From: Oxyruncus cristatus
Taxonomy: Eukaryota > Chordata > Aves > Passeriformes > Cotingidae
Length of the DNA stretch: 64,000 nt
NCBI GenBank assembly: GCA_013399855.1
Contig: VXAY01004360.1
Location: 1,154,711-1,218,710 of the forward strand
Reading direction: 5' to 3'
Below the pieces are notes generated by a model. It did not search any database and was not told the origin of the DNA. It saw nothing but the letters and a program-made list of their open reading frames with translations. This document shows, piece after piece, positions 63,362 through 64,000 of this stretch; positions within the stretch are counted from its first letter, which is position 1, and the number at the start of each line of letters is the position of its first letter. The translations under genes were made by a program, and so were the position numbers.

Positions 63362-64000
63362 GTTAGTAAGGTGGCACATGGCAATATAACTTTTCAGTTG
63401 GTAAGTTCATTCTTCCTTCCATTTCCTATTTCAATGGGAAATTGAAACAGGTCCTAAAGTCAGATCAGCTGTGTGGTTACAGGGTTATCCAGCAAGATGC
63501 AAAGATTGCTTTGCATTTCCAAGAGAAGAATCCCATAAGCATTTCACCAGTTTCACATTGATTTGTCTCCAGGAAGCACAGATTTCACATTTTTAAAAGG
63601 AAGAGTAGCTGTTGATTTGCTATTTTATTCCTCACCATTGCTTACACTAACTGAATTTAACTATTTTAAATTACTTCGGCTTCAAAGAACTTTGCATCTC
63701 AGCACGTCAGTATATAATTATATATTCCATAGATGTTTTATTTAATTATGAAGTCCCACAGACTATGAACTATTGCAAGTTACTGTGTGGTTAACAGCAA
63801 TGAAGAATCATCAAGTTCTGAGATCAACAGGAAATTTGGCCCACAATACTTAGGAAGTGCTTGCAGTGAGAATGTTGTTCATATAACTTCTATTTTCTAA
63901 CAGGAATATCACACTTTGTACACTATATATGAAGGTGATTGTTGCACAAAACTCCATCTTTCCACTCTTTTAGTGGAAAGCAAGAGTACTGGTAATGTCA
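63362..64000 (+). other. RPS6KA2: intron downstream of exon W11 (5' part)
   Basis: Starts GTTAGT and runs off the window. The exon that should begin with ATTCC-like bases completing Asp and then SPG was looked for and is not present. No repeat recognised. Confidence 0.85.

Overview
The window is vertebrate nuclear DNA and almost certainly avian. It holds no prokaryotic operons, viral genes or CRISPR array. It is an interior slice of one plus-strand gene. I recognise this gene as RPS6KA2, which encodes ribosomal S6 kinase RSK3 (p90RSK family, AGC-type N-terminal kinase). Eleven short exons with consensus splice sites join in frame into 976 coding bases (325 codons plus one base), separated by introns of 0.7 to 21 kb. 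The bird assignment rests on CR1 LINE fragments with the avian type of 3' end (ATTCTATG-like), on low interspersed-repeat density, and on the near identity of the protein to RSK3 of amniotes.

Layout: 1-2948 is the end of an upstream intron. Exon W1 (2949-3065) carries the N-terminal approach and glycine-rich loop. W2 (6953-7034) carries the ATP-binding lysine. A 21.3 kb intron follows, then W3 (28321-28401, alpha-C helix), W4 (29170-29249), W5 (32316-32422, catalytic loop), the 38-base micro-exon W6 (40028-40065), W7 (40791-40933, DFG to APE, including the PDK1-site serine), W8 (48668-48738), W9 (49573-49661), W10 (54505-54569) and W11 (63259-63361, AGC C-terminal tail into the ERK-phosphorylated linker). 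The window ends in the next intron. The first exon and promoter, the hydrophobic motif, the C-terminal CaMK-type kinase domain and the 3' UTR all lie outside. Residue numbers below use human RSK3 numbering from memory (spliced window residue plus 33); this offset places the ATP lysine at 91, the activation-loop serine at 218 and the linker threonine at 356, as expected.

The remaining 98.5% is intron. It holds CR1 fragments (three old and one younger in antisense, two short 3' ends in sense), two MIR-like CORE-SINE relics (one ending about 35 bases before the W3 acceptor), microsatellites and homopolymers, and an unclassified repeat present twice 1.8 kb apart. There is also one cluster of homeodomain-type sites with a strict 20-base spacing that could be an intronic enhancer. 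I see no second gene. The longest open frames outside the exons (up to 168 codons) have no recognisable protein features. I found no new biological system; the most useful leads are the splice architecture of the kinase exons and a few regulatory or structural candidates.
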